From NCBI RefSeq assembly GCF_963678635.1, contig NW_026970937.1, positions 1 to 64,000 of the forward strand: a stretch of DNA of 64,000 nucleotides. Direction: 5' to 3'. The notes under the pieces are model-generated. The model saw nothing but the letters and a program-made list of their open reading frames with translations, was not told the origin of the DNA and made no database searches. Origin of the DNA: Symsagittifera roscoffensis. Lineage: Eukaryota; Xenacoelomorpha; Acoela; Convolutidae. Made by a program: the position numbers and the translations under genes. Of this stretch, positions 53,523 to 64,000 are shown piece after piece. How positions within the stretch are numbered: the first letter of the stretch is position 1; each line of letters starts with the position of its first letter.

Positions 53523-55780
53523 TCCATTGAGAGCTGTGCACCGTTAGATCCGAAAAAACGCCGTTATCAGGCACGCGAAACCGTAAAAAATTTGGTATAA
53601 TGTCGTTATCGAGACATTTTCTCCAGGAAACTGCTAATAAAACTTTTTAAATGTTTTAAATAATCTAATATAAATTTCCCAGTGAGTTTTCTCTTCACGG
53701 CCAATCTAAGGAATGCTGGTGGCAGCAACATTGCGTTCATCTTTTGTTTGCAGGCCACGAGCATTTAAACTCATGTGGCAATCAGCAAAGAAAAAACAGC
53801 CTCAACAATATCTTACAGTTTATTGGTCGTTCGGCACCAGCTGAAGGTCCCCAGCCAACACTTACGCTCCCCGCGCTTTTGCCCGGCGGCGTCCCTGCGT
53901 TGGTTTCTTGGTCTGGGGCCGTATCTTTGAGAAACAGCCTGGCAGGTAGTCTCAATGGGACAGCACCACCCGTAGTGACTTCAATACCAACTCGCTTGAC
54001 TGTTGCAGTTTGAGATACTCTCTGAGGACCGCAGGATTCTGTCTCTTGCTTCTAGAGATAAGGTTACCGGTTGTCGTTATGACTAATATCTCTGTCTTCC
54101 GTAGATCCTTAAAATTATCGGGAGTGCCCGTTCTCTTGCAGTAGGCAATGGCCTTTATTTGTTTTCCCACTTGATGAACAATACTACTATAGTAACATAA
54201 TGATGATAGTGTATCAGCCCTGTTTTTCGGATTGATCTGTGGATGCTGAGATTAGTAATGAGATCTTTAATTTCGCATGCAGTTAAGTTAATTTGCGCTG
54301 CTCGGCTGACAGCCTTTAGACAGTAACGATTATGTCGACCCGACGTTACGAGAACCTTGGAAAAAATGGTCGTGACTTGAATTCGGCCTTAGTCTCAACG
54401 AACGAACTCTCGCAAGACAGTAAAACCAAGTCCAAGTAGTTTTCTCATACTTGAGTTCCTTACAGCAAAAAAGGCTGATTGCTTTTCTCGTTTCAGTTAA
54501 CATTATAACGTCGTGTCGGCTAATATCGAAAAGACCAGCTCGATCTCCATTGCTTGCGGCCGCTGCAAAGTGAAAAGCCGCTGCAATTACATCCAGTTTA
54601 CCAGCTGCAGAGTCTGAAAACTTTCTGTAAACCAAGTTTCTTATTGTCTTTACCTTTGCTATTAGCAGGATTATTGCAACCAGGCACAAGTATGATAGTT
54701 GGGTACCTAAATTCTCAATGGTTTACTGATGAAAAGTTTTTAGGCCTCGAAATCTTGGTTTGCATTGGTGAACTTGGAGTTTTCACACAAATTGCGGGAC
54801 TCATTTTTCAATATGGGGAGGAACATTGTATTCGAGTGTCCAGTTTTTTGTCCACGCAAAATCAGGCACCGCAATTTATCATCGGAATGGGGCGAGTTAT
54901 ATATCATATTAAAGCCTTTTCAGTCGTAGTTAGAACGGCATTAAAAATGGCTCAGTTTCGTGAAAAACTGGTTTGAACCGTTGAGATTTAGCGTAACATC
55001 GAGCGAGTAATGCAATCGCGTAACGTTCGTTAAATAGAATTTTTTACTTTTAGATGAAAAACTTGATTTTGTTTCAAAGTAAACTAGTTTGGAATGTAAC
55101 ATTTAGAGTTTTTTTGGAAAAAAAGTTTTTTTAATGAAAAAACAAAATTACTGAGCAAAAAGGTAGAAAAAAAGTTTAATTTATATGTTTTTTCATCATT
55201 TTTTTTAGTTAATTCATTTTTTGTAGACAAATGATGTGATGCGATCAAGCATAAGTTACTACTTTTCTACGTAATTGTATAGTTCTCGAATCACTTCACG
55301 CACTAAAAATGACATTAATTCGAAGAAAAGTAAAAAATATATAAATTTTTTCACGAATATGGTCGGAAATTTCTGTGCTACACTTACACAGCAACCGCCT
55401 GTACTTGCTTTTTATTGGGACCCAACTATCTTGGCTTTTTTCCCGTTAAAACTTTTTACATAGAGCTCATCAGTGTTAGCATACTAGATTCCTGCTACTC
55501 GTTTTGCCGCTTACCGTGAGGGAAACGTACATGACTGGGAAGAGACAGGTATGGTTTCGAGTTGGGCCAGGAGCCGTACTTTGTTCACAAAAATCAGCAG
55601 TAATTCATTTTTTTTCGTTTATTCTACAAGCACTAACTAATTAAAAGATTGGTTTTTTCTCTGAATTGTGTTTCTGAAGCACGCTAGCGGCCATTTATTC
55701 GTCTGTTTAGGCTGACTTAGGTATGTTTTGGAGGATTAGATTTCCCTGTCCGGTGACCAGCTGTTAGTTTGCCGTTTGAT
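53523..55780. other. Unassigned flank between the LTR nest and IWS1
   Basis: No gene that I recognise. Three frames of 70-140 codons are open: minus 53952-54170, minus 54330-54689 and plus 54554-54976 (starting MRPLQSEKPLQ). None has a known motif, and the last two overlap on opposite strands, so at most one is real. From about 55000 the sequence is AT-rich and looks noncoding. It may include the 5' remainder of the Penelope-like element, but I could not show this. Confidence 0.4.
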
Positions 55781-56174
55781 TAGAGATGTAACCGGAATTG
55801 TTTTTGCCGAAATTTCGGGACCGGAATTTCCGGAGTTTTCAACTACCGGAATTCGTCTATGGTGCTGATGAGTCGCAGCACAATGCATATATTTTTGTTG
55901 GCTGGCTGTGTTTCACTGTGCTTTGCGCAGCAACAACGTCCTTTCCGTTAAACGGAACAGATTGACTCCGGAGTTTTGGGAAAAATTAGTTTTGCTTCAT
56001 GATAAAAGTTCGCTTTCGAATCAATTATTTCTAAGTGTTTGAAATTTAGTTTTTTGATTGGAGATAGTAAAATCGTTCATAAATTTCCGGAAGTTTCCCG
56101 TATTTTTTTCTACTGGATTCCGAAACCGGAATAAACTGTGAAGTTTGTTGGAACCGGAATTCGGTACCTCTCTA
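55781..56174. mobile_element. Possible hAT-type MITE upstream of IWS1
   Basis: 394 bp with similar inverted ends: TAGAGATGTAACCGGAATT on the left, and on the complement of the right TAGAGAGGTACCGAATT. TAGAG-type ends with internal CCGGAATT repeats resemble non-autonomous hAT elements. There is no coding capacity. I found no 8-bp target duplication, so the call is tentative. Confidence 0.4.
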
Positions 56175-56210
56175 CTCTTCGTAGATAGTTACAACGTAAG
56201 TTTGAATTAT

Positions 56211-56217
56211 TTTTCAG
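56211..56217 (+). promoter_or_regulatory. Splice acceptor just upstream of the IWS1 start
   Basis: TTTTCAG ends 11 nt before the ATG at 56229, preceded by a T-rich run. The nearest GTAAGT (56195) is only about 22 nt upstream, too close for an ordinary intron, so the acceptor serves either a more distant 5' exon or a trans-spliced leader. Confidence 0.5.
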
Positions 56218-56228
56218 TATATCCTAAA

Positions 56229-58271
56229 ATGGATGATTCGGTATCAAATGATGCAGTCAATTCATCAAGTTCTGAAAGCGAGGAAGATGAAGTAGTTCAG
56301 GAAATGAATCAAACGCTAGAAATTGTTCCAACTCAACAGATTAACGACGAGGATGAGTTAAACCAAACGTTACACGTATTGCCAACTCAGTTCCAAGAAA
56401 GTGATTCTGATAATAACGACCCAGAAGATAGCAGAGATAACATAGATCACAACTCACCGAGTAATCTCGAAGAAAATTCCGATCCTGTTAGATTTGACAC
56501 AGCTAATCTTACTTATCCTGCGGATGGTAATGATGATGATGAAACGAGCCCACAATCACCCCAAATTTCCCCTGAGTCGCCAGACCTTCTGGAATCTGAT
56601 AACAACGAAAATATATACTCACCGGAATTACAAGAAGCTAATAAGAATACAGGATCTGAAAATGAAAGCTCATCAAGTGAATCAGAGACAGAAGGTATTC
56701 CAGAATCAGCCAATAATTCTGAATTACCTATCAGTAGTCCACCTACGTCTCCAGTACAAGCCAGCAGTGAAAAAGAAAACACGGAACAGACTTTGAAAAT
56801 TGAACCATCTGTGACCGAGGAAAAGGATGAGACTAGTGAACTTAATCAGAGTGATAACCTGAAAGATATTTTCGATGAAAATGGCGAGGAAGCAGATGAC
56901 GAATCCGGCGACTCGTCGGGAGATGAATCAGAGGATGAGTTTACGCGGCCTGTCGATGAGCAAGAAACTGAACAAAATGAAGATGGATCAATTGAAACCA
57001 AAGGTAAACTTCCCTCGTCGCCTCCGTTACAACCACCGACAGTTGTTGACGAAGACGAAGAATATGACCCTGAAGCACCTGAAATGGGAACTAATGACGA
57101 TGACTTTGATGATTTTCAAAATATTAAAGACGCAAATGAGCAGAATACTGGTAATAACACTGTCATCGACCACCAGCCTGATAATGACGCTGAAAATGAA
57201 ATACAGCAACCTCAGGAAGTTATCAACGACATCTTCGGGTCATCAGATTCAGGCGAAGAGTTCGAAGGATTTGATGATGCAGACCTTGAACGAGAACAAG
57301 AGCCCGAAGAGGCTCCAGGCGAAAAACCTCGGCACGAGGAACGGGGCGAAGATGTGGATGATACCGTATCTGATTTTGATAAAATGATGATGCAGAAAAA
57401 GGCGGAACAGTCCAGGCGAAGAAGAAAACGTCTGAAGGACGATATTATCATTAATGACCAAGATGACAAAATCTTGAGCATGGTCAGCGAAATGCGCCGT
57501 GCTTCAGATGATGACCGTAGGCTTAATAGAGAGAACAAGGTCGCAATTGAGAAGTTGAAACTTATGAACAGTGTCATTTACGAGCTCAAGAAATGTCATC
57601 TTCTCAGCGCTTTTGTTGAGAACGGAGTGTTGCTTTCTATTGCAGAATGGCTGACACCGCTTCCAGACAAAAGTCTCCCTCATCTTCAAGTTCGCAGCAA
57701 TATGCTTCAGATCCTCGAATCATTTCCCGCTTTGGACTCCTCTATGCTACGTGAAAGTGGCATTGGCAAAGCCGTAATGCTGCTGTACAAACACCCGAAA
57801 GAGACTAGAGAAAATCGAATAAGGGCTGGTAAACTTGTGAATAAGTGGGCACGTCCTATTTTTCAGCTCACTGCCGACTTCGGAGCCATGACTAAGGCAG
57901 ACAGAGAGCAAAGAGACCTGGAAAAGATGCCACCACAGAAGAGAAGAAAAGGTAACAATGACAAGAAACGCGATGAAGATGATGAAGATGGACCTAAAGG
58001 ACCTGGAGATGCCGGGTTTGTGCTAAGAGCACGTGTGCCACAGCCTTCTTTCAAAGACTATGTCGTCAGGCCAAAGTCCAAATTCGAAAGAGATGACGAC
58101 GACGAAGATGATGATGAGGAAACGGCTATGCCAAAACCGATCAGGGCTCGTGGTACGAATATAACCGGCAAAACAAGGCTGGACAAATACATAGCGAAAG
58201 ACAGGGAACGCAAGACGATCGCCAAAAATACTCACGCTGTTAAAGTCAATTTGAACGGAGGGAAGCTCTGA
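56229..58271 (+). CDS. IWS1: IWS1 homologue, transcription elongation factor
   Basis: 680 codons from MDDSVSNDAV, uninterrupted by introns. IWS1 (Spn1 in yeast) binds Spt6 and RNA polymerase II during elongation and links transcription to mRNA export and histone methylation; it is nuclear. The first ~390 residues are acidic and Ser/Glu/Asp-rich, with Phe-acid motifs such as DDFDDFQ and EEFEGF. Residues about 416-545 form the conserved TFIIS N-terminal-like domain, with IAEWLTPLPDKSLP, GIGKAVMLLYKHPKE and AGKLVNKWARPIF. The basic tail contains REQRDLEKMPPQKRRK and VPQPSFKDYVVRPK, both typical of the family. An in-frame Met at 56145 gives 28 more residues, but these come from the possible MITE and lie upstream of the splice acceptor, so I chose 56229. 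Confidence 0.93.
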   Translation: MDDSVSNDAVNSSSSESEEDEVVQEMNQTLEIVPTQQINDEDELNQTLHVLPTQFQESDSDNNDPEDSRDNIDHNSPSNLEENSDPVRFDTANLTYPADGNDDDETSPQSPQISPESPDLLESDNNENIYSPELQEANKNTGSENESSSSESETEGIPESANNSELPISSPPTSPVQASSEKENTEQTLKIEPSVTEEKDETSELNQSDNLKDIFDENGEEADDESGDSSGDESEDEFTRPVDEQETEQNEDGSIETKGKLPSSPPLQPPTVVDEDEEYDPEAPEMGTNDDDFDDFQNIKDANEQNTGNNTVIDHQPDNDAENEIQQPQEVINDIFGSSDSGEEFEGFDDADLEREQEPEEAPGEKPRHEERGEDVDDTVSDFDKMMMQKKAEQSRRRRKRLKDDIIINDQDDKILSMVSEMRRASDDDRRLNRENKVAIEKLKLMNSVIYELKKCHLLSAFVENGVLLSIAEWLTPLPDKSLPHLQVRSNMLQILESFPALDSSMLRESGIGKAVMLLYKHPKETRENRIRAGKLVNKWARPIFQLTADFGAMTKADREQRDLEKMPPQKRRKGNNDKKRDEDDEDGPKGPGDAGFVLRARVPQPSFKDYVVRPKSKFERDDDDEDDDEETAMPKPIRARGTNITGKTRLDKYIAKDRERKTIAKNTHAVKVNLNGGKL

Positions 58272-59218
58272 TGATGATGATGATGAAAGCGTTCGCTGGA
58301 AGTATCGAAGCAGGCAGTAAAGATATGGTGCTAATTGACCTCGGATAGACTTGTTGTCGTAACCATATAATAAGCTGGCATCCAGTCAGTCATATCAGCG
58401 AGCAGATTGGAATGTCTACAAATCGGATCTTTGGGAGAAAAACGGATCTTTGCGATTTGCTATGTGTTCATAGTCTTTTTCTTTTTTCCTATGGATAACT
58501 ATTTACAATTTGTTTGTTATCTTAAATTAGTTATAGTATGATCTTTCGTAAAGCAATCAAAAATTGCTGTAACTTACTTATGTTGAAATTAAACACGAAG
58601 TTGAATTGTTTTTGAACGTAAGTTGTCGGTACGTATGCCAGTTTTGGGATATCGGTATAGGCAAACTGCTTCAGAACTGTTTAGAGAAAATTGTTAATTC
58701 GAAATCAAACCTTCAATTGAATTCTTTTTCAGGTTCAGCGATGATTTTCATAACTTTTTTAGAGACTTGGATTTTACATAAGGATGACCGCGATTATATT
58801 AGACTTCTGAAACATTTTCGATGCCATCTGAATCAATAAGCATATTCTGGCTGAAACAAAATCAAAGCCGAAGCATGGTGAGTCCCTAGCTGCTATTCAA
58901 CATAGGTTTAGTGAAATGTGTTGACAGTTTGTGGAACAATTATAAAATTATCGACGTAAAAGCCTAAAAAGCGTTTTGTAGATGCATCTAAAATCCATGC
59001 ATGGTTAGATTTTGGACCGATATTTTGAAGCTGAACCGATGAGCTTCATTTGATAATTTCATATTTAAGGCCTATGTTTCAGTATGCAAGGAATATATAT
59101 GTCGACTCTGAGAACGAACGAATGCTCCGATTCAGAACTACTGCATATGTGTACCACTGAGACATCTAGACTGGTCTTGGACCCTCTGATAAACTCACTG
59201 GAGACACTTAGTTGCTGA

Positions 59219-59456
59219 TTGGTAGTATCGAACTCTTTCTGGGCGATTCAAATGATTACGAAGCGGGAACCGATGGTGTCTATGGGAGTGAACGATGGCA
59301 GTAGTCGTATTTCAACTCCCTCGCCCTCATCATCCTGCTGTTCTTCCTCAACTGTGGACCAACTCCAGTTTGCCATCTCTTCACCACCATCTACTGTGTC
59401 ATTTCCCCGCTCAATGGGAAACTCTTCTGGCACACATAACCTCCTGGACGGTAGAG
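59219..59456 (+). CDS. Possible Ser/Pro-rich first coding exon
   Basis: The plus frame reads a low-complexity Ser/Thr/Pro segment (for example STPSPSSSCCSSSTVDQLQF), more GC-rich than its surroundings, and runs into GAG/GTGAGAGT at 59456/59457, a good splice donor. It could be an upstream exon of the zinc-finger gene, which has a similar low-complexity N-terminus. Frames on both strands are open here, so coding is unproven. Start codon choice is arbitrary among three Met. Confidence 0.3.
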
Positions 59457-59726
59457 GTGAGAGTAGCACAAATTTTTTTTTGTAGTGTAATTATTTGAAG
59501 TTAGTTGATCGCAAGCTAAGACAAGTATTGAGCATATGTATATGAATTTCAAGCTTAAGTTTTAATTTAACCGGGAAATTGCATTTCTCTGAGTGATTGA
59601 CATTTTCCGAACTGTCGGTTGGCTGTGTGCCGCTTACTATAATCTTGGCCTATTGTTGCGAATAACCGCTCTGCTTCGGTGGTGAATATTATAGTTAAAA
59701 GTGTTTTCTCGGCTATTCAGACACCA

Positions 59727-59752
59727 CCCCCCCCCCCCTCCCCTCCCCTCCC
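59727..59752. repeat. C-rich tract (G-run on the minus strand)
   Basis: A long C run followed by CTCCCCTCCCCTCCC. The minus strand has at least four runs of three or more G with one-base spacers, so it could form a G-quadruplex. Confidence 0.7.
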
Positions 59753-61642
59753 TTAGATGATGAAATATGAAAATCATTTTTTCACAGCTGCGAAGCGAGT
59801 GTGTTAGTACGAACCTATTTTCCAACCTAATTCGTAAATATTGGTGCCACTTTAGGGGCACCTTTACAGCTTTTTCATAGCATTTGTTTTGACATTCGAA
59901 TAATAATAAGTTAACACAGTTGATGCATTTTTAATTGATCAAATGAATCGAAAAAGGTATTTGTTTCAAACAAAACAATAATGAAAACTCGACTTAAGAA
60001 ATTTTCTAACTCAACAGATCTCGCAAGTTTTTGAAATACATAGTTTATTTGTTTCATGCAAAGTTAGTGTGGATGCCTTCAGTTTGTTATATTCCAAATT
60101 ATTACCTGAAAAATTTGTATTATTTGTATTAAGTCGATTGAGTTATTTGGAAAATTATTTGAGTTATTTATTCCTAGAGGTACCTAAGTTAAGCGGAAAA
60201 AAAACAGATCCGTACGCCATAGTTTCTTCCCTTTCATGAAGTGGTCGGAAAAAAGATCCTCTGAAAGTCAGAAATTTGAATTGCATTGAAAATCCGACCA
60301 ATTAGTTTTATCAATTGGAATTTAAAATAAATGAATTCTATTGGTGAAAAAACTAAATGACTCGCGAAATGTCAATTTTTGTGAACTGATGCTAACGATC
60401 TAAAACAGATCTGTTTTTCGTGGAATGGGTGATTTTGAAGAAAAAATTAAATTGAGTAAAAAATGTCAAGTTTGTCTTTTGAATAACATAGTTTAGCCAT
60501 CAAAAAGAGACAGAATTTATGAACTTCGTACTTTAAATGTAATATTGACCAGGTCGGTAAATTACCAAAATCTTTCATAATAACAGAATGCTGTGATAGG
60601 GAAGTTTAGGAAGGGTTAGGGAGAGTAGTATCTGGTACATTGTTGCACCAAGTTCTTAAAGTGATAACATATGGTGTGGTATGAAACTTCCTAGTCTTTT
60701 TAACTAGGCTTACAGGACCACCCGCAGATGTGAAACGCCTTGTTCTCCCTTTTGCGTACTTCTTTCTGGGGCGTGGAGGTCGCGATGTTTAGGAGGAGGG
60801 CTTGTGTGCTCTAATAAAACCTCAATTCTCGCTCTCATCTTTTTCTGTAAATCACTTTTTCTGTTTCTTAGTTCGCTATTAAAAATCCTCAAGTTTTCAT
60901 TTCGAAGTGAAAAATAGTGAAAAAATAGATATATATTTTTGTGAAATTGACTTAAATATTGCCCATATTTTTGGTAATGAAATGATGATTTTCGACGCGC
61001 GAGTTTTCATACTAAAGTGCTGCCACCAGAATTGATTGCAATTTCCGCCCCAAAACAACTCCATAAGTGGTTTCAGTTCGCTTTAATCACTATGATTGAA
61101 AGCGTACTTGGAACATGGTTGAAAAGTCTCTTGCGTTAGTATTGTTTTTAGTTTATTTTAATTATCTTTTTGATTTTTTTTCTGAAATAATTATATCTGA
61201 ATGATAATTTCTTAATTTAGCTGTCATTGAGGCCGCTGCTTGAATTTTTGTATTTAACCTTCCTTTCGTATCGACAGTGGATGCGGTTTTCTAGAACAGA
61301 GAGCAGAGAAAAAAGGAAAAAGTGTGAAGTCTGTTTAAATGTGGATGCTTTTGTTTCTGTTCGGTTTGGACTTGATTCGTTTCTGCTCTGAAGTAGTGAG
61401 ACAGTACGCCACCTGAGCTACTGGGTCGACTTTCTTCATCCTTCTAACCGGCTATCGGCACTTTTTTCTTTGATCTTCTCTTTAAAAACTATTTGTTCTT
61501 TTTAACGAAGCCCAATTAAACATCCGCTACGTTTCGCTCTTGTTATAGTAATAAAGTTAAATTGGTGGTTTTGTAACTTGATCAGGGAGCAATGATTTAG
61601 TATAAATCTCATCTCTAGTTGTGATCTAGACCGATTGGAGCA

Positions 61643-62325
61643 ATGAGTGCTTTACCTCATCATTATCAGTACGACTATAATAACTACAACAGCCAGTACC
61701 AATACTCCTATAATTATAACAACTTAACTAGTAATAACCACCATATCCAATGCACCTACACGTGCCCCCCGTACCCTTACACAGCAGAGTGTCTGCAGCT
61801 ACAAGACTACTACAGCTACTATTGTTCTAACTATCACTCTGTATATTCTCCAGACCTCCAACACCTCTCGCCCTCTCCTGGAAATGGGAGCAACAGCAGC
61901 ATCGCCGGAGTCATGTCGCTGGCATCAATGGCCGCCGCAACGCCATCCCCCACCCACTCTCTCCACGCAATGGGGATGGGGGGAAGCAACATCTTCATCA
62001 CGCCCCCCTCACATCACATGCACTCGCCCCCCGAAATAGCAGGTATGGGGGGACTCAGTCCGGAAGGAATCGAGGGTGTGTCCGCTCTATCCCCATCGTC
62101 ACTGAACATGGCAGCTGTATTTGCGAACTCGGCTCATCATAATACCCCAATGGGTGGAAGTCCTGGAAACAATTCGATGGGAGTGAAGAATCACCAGATG
62201 TGTGGAGAGTGTGGTAAAGTGTTCACTTCGTCCAGTGCTCTGGCCAAACACAAGCTCACACACAGTGACGAGAGGCGCTACTCATGCAACCTCTGCCACA
62301 AGAGATTCAAACGGCAGGACCACTT
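61643..62325 (+). CDS. C2H2 zinc-finger transcription factor, exon with fingers 1-2
   Basis: The exon encodes a Tyr/Asn-rich start (MSALPHHYQYDYNNYN), a Ser/Pro/Gly/Met-rich low-complexity middle, then finger 1 (CGECGKVFTSSSALAKHKLTH) in full and finger 2 up to RQDHL. It ends CACTT/GTGAGT. An in-frame TGA lies 21 nt before the ATG, so this Met is the start if the exon is the first. Low-complexity N-termini with a C-terminal finger cluster are common in animal DNA-binding regulators. I could not assign the subfamily. Joining to the next exon completes finger 2 as DHLNGHKLTH, which confirms the splice. Confidence 0.85.
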
Positions 62326-63721
62326 GTGAGTAGTCCGTATTATGGTTAAAGCCAATTTTTTTGACAAAATCATTTTCAGCCAAAGAATTTCAACGACGGC
62401 AATAAAAAAAATGCTCATTTTGATGTCGGAAATCATTTCTTTGCTCATTTCACCTCGTAAAAACTGTATCTTGTTTTCTGATCAATTAAGTTTCTCAAGG
62501 CCACTGGTAATGCCAACAGTTTGGTAGTTACTATAGACTATCACCAATTGCTATTTTTAAAATGAGCACCAAGAAGAAAGTTAATCTTTTTAGAGAAAAA
62601 ATTGAAAAATATTTTAATCAGATGAAAATTGGCAATGAGCCTGAAAGTAATTCGTTCGCTTAGAGAATGTCAGACCTTGAATTGATTTCCTACCTACCTC
62701 TTTAATGAGCTTTTTTAATGTGAGGTGAGCTTTTACCTAGCCTTTAACTTCAAGGCTACCACCGCCTGAACGATTTCGACTTCAATAGTGGAATCTTCAG
62801 TCCTAAAATAGAGCTTCGCTTATTAAAATAACAACTTAGTCTAGAATATAGAAAAATGATAACTAACAGACTATCATTAGTTTGGCCAAATTTAGTTCAA
62901 ATATCCTTTGACAGATCCTCTGCGAATATCAGTAAAGAAATTGGTATCACTGCGGATTTTCAAAAAATTTCGAAAGTTTTATTCACCTTTTTTTTTAGGT
63001 TCACCAAATAGTTTTCCGCCTAGCTAGGTTCACCTAGCTTTCCGAAAGCACTATCAAGAAATTTTTTTGTAAATGCTGTTTTTGGTCATTATTTTTGGAA
63101 CGTTTTGGCCAAAAGTTTAAGTTCTTTTTGGCCAGCGCTCCCGCCTCAAAATTATTATATATTAGAGCCATAGGCGCCTTAAAAATGTACGTTCTCAGAA
63201 ATGGGTGTTGTGACTAAGTACTTACCTTCCTAAATCGGGTCTAGGACGGGACTTCAAGCCGAAATTTAAACTTTACAAGCACCTTAAATCAACGCTACAT
63301 TTTCATCAGTAAAATAATTCTTTTCAAAAATTTAAGCAAGTTTAGTTCATATTAAGCGTTCTTCATAAGAATGCGCCACTTGAAAGTGGCATCAGACAGT
63401 TAGATCAGCCAGATTTTAAAATGCATAAATTATATTTTTAAAAAATCCCTTCAACAACAGTTTTCAAACTAATCATTTTTTTATTGACAAAATGTTGGGC
63501 TTGAAGTCCCTAATTTTACGATTTGGCTTTAAGTCCCGCCGGCTTGATGTCCGGCAGCACCTTAATCGGCCCCTGATTTGTATTATGAATCAGCTCGTCA
63601 GGTCATAATTGCACCTACTCATCCTGTTGTTGCATGATTTCCGTTTAGGTTTAAGAGGTCGTTAAATCCTTGATATGTCCTTCTGTTATGTCTTTTATTA
63701 TTGTGTGATGTGGGCTTTCAG
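62326..63721 (+). other. Intron of the zinc-finger gene
   Basis: 1,396 bp with GTGAGT at the 5' end and CTTTCAG at the 3' end; phase 2. AT-rich, with no other feature I recognise. Confidence 0.85.
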
Positions 63722-63902
63722 AAATGGGCACAAATTGACTCATAGTGCGACGAAGCCGTTCGTGTGTTGCGAGCCAGAGTGTGGAAAGAGCTACTGCGAC
63801 CAGAGGCAGCTGAAGAGACATTTGGCCAACCAGCATGGCAAGCTACAGGTGGACTATGCACAGCTGCGCAAGAGCAAACTCTTCTCGCCCTCGAACACCA
63901 CT
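63722..63902 (+). CDS. C2H2 zinc-finger transcription factor, second exon
   Basis: The exon starts A-AAT-GGG-CAC after the acceptor and gives NGHKLTH, completing finger 2, then finger 3 (CCEPECGKSYCDQRQLKRH...H, with the longer C-X4-C and H-X4-H spacing), then a basic tail ending FSPSNTT. It ends ACT/GTGAGT in phase 0. The gene continues beyond 64000, so the C-terminus is not visible. Three tandem fingers are enough for sequence-specific DNA binding. Confidence 0.85.
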
Positions 63903-64000
63903 GTGAGTACTGCTCATTAAAGTGAAACACAATGAGGGGAGGGGGATTAAGAACAAAATAGTACGGTAGAAAAGAATGTAAGAAAAAAAGATCATGAGAT
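63903..64000 (+). other. Start of the next intron, cut by the window edge
   Basis: Begins GTGAGT; no other feature. Confidence 0.7.

Larger units (their letters stand above)
58272..61642. other. Intergenic or intronic stretch between IWS1 and the zinc-finger gene
   Basis: AT-rich and mostly without coding signal. It contains one Ser/Pro-rich possible exon (59219-59456), a C-rich tract (59727-59752) and an AATAAA on the plus strand near 60814. If the possible exon belongs to the zinc-finger gene, part of this is its first intron. Confidence 0.5.

Noticed and set aside
55863..55890. CTGATGAGTC, resembling the start of a hammerhead ribozyme core
   Set aside because: No GAAA box or matching stems follow at usable distance, and the complementary strand shows none.
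56145..56228. Upstream Met giving a 28-residue N-terminal extension of IWS1
   Set aside because: It lies in the possible MITE and before the TTTTCAG acceptor; MDDSVSN at 56229 starts the acidic IWS1-type N-terminus.
58606..58839. A 77-codon plus frame after IWS1
   Set aside because: AT-rich, no homology that I recognise, and no start or splice context; it looks like chance.
60710..60892. A 60-codon minus frame with a basic Ser/Pro/His stretch
   Set aside because: Short and isolated; possibly a transposon scrap, but no motif supports it.

Overview
The window looks like nuclear DNA of an invertebrate animal; I cannot name the phylum. The evidence is an IWS1 transcription-elongation gene, a C2H2 zinc-finger gene with GT-AG introns, a decayed Penelope-like element carrying a PHD finger, AT-rich flanks, and two copies of a very large Ty3/gypsy-type LTR retrotransposon. 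There are no bacterial operons or ribosome-binding sites.

Layout. 1-1460 is a broken Penelope-like reverse transcriptase on the minus strand. 1480-53522 is a nest of two elements of one giant LTR family, both transcribed leftward. Element 1 (older, broken) has its 3' LTR at 1480-2399 and its 5' LTR split between 28082-28834 and 53356-53522. Element 2 (younger, 24,518 bp, 28835-53352) is inserted inside the 5' LTR of element 1. LTR pairing is exact: 920 and 753+167=920 bp for element 1, 921 and 921 bp for element 2. Each element is flanked by a 3-bp direct repeat (TCC and TAA). 53523-56200 is unassigned DNA ending in a possible hAT-type MITE. 56229-58271 is IWS1 (+). 58272-61642 is mostly noncoding. 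61643-63902 holds two coding exons of a C2H2 zinc-finger gene that runs off the right edge.

Plan of the giant element, read 5' to 3' on the minus strand: a ~920-bp LTR with strong hairpins; a candidate tRNA primer site 12 nt inside it; a ~3-kb leader with a hairpin and a modular 16/25-bp array; gag (coiled coil, capsid-like region, two CCHC knuckles); an in-frame UAG; pol (DTG protease, YVDD reverse transcriptase, RNase H, D,D-35-E integrase) ending in a TARG1/OARD1-like macro domain; a ~400-bp gap; and a single 2,981-codon ORF, open in element 2, that starts with a coiled coil and a complete SGNH/GDSL hydrolase domain and is otherwise unrecognised. A 3' untranslated region and the 3' LTR follow.

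The strongest candidates for something undescribed are the giant SGNH ORF and the macro domain fused to Pol. Smaller ones are the in-frame UAG between gag and pol, the GGACAGTCC dyads, the modular leader array, a 1,781-bp tract that reads as identical between the two otherwise diverged elements, a young 3.2-kb tandem duplication inside element 1, and a PHD finger lying between the B and C motifs of the Penelope-like reverse transcriptase. All comparisons were made by eye between the two copies; no database search was run.
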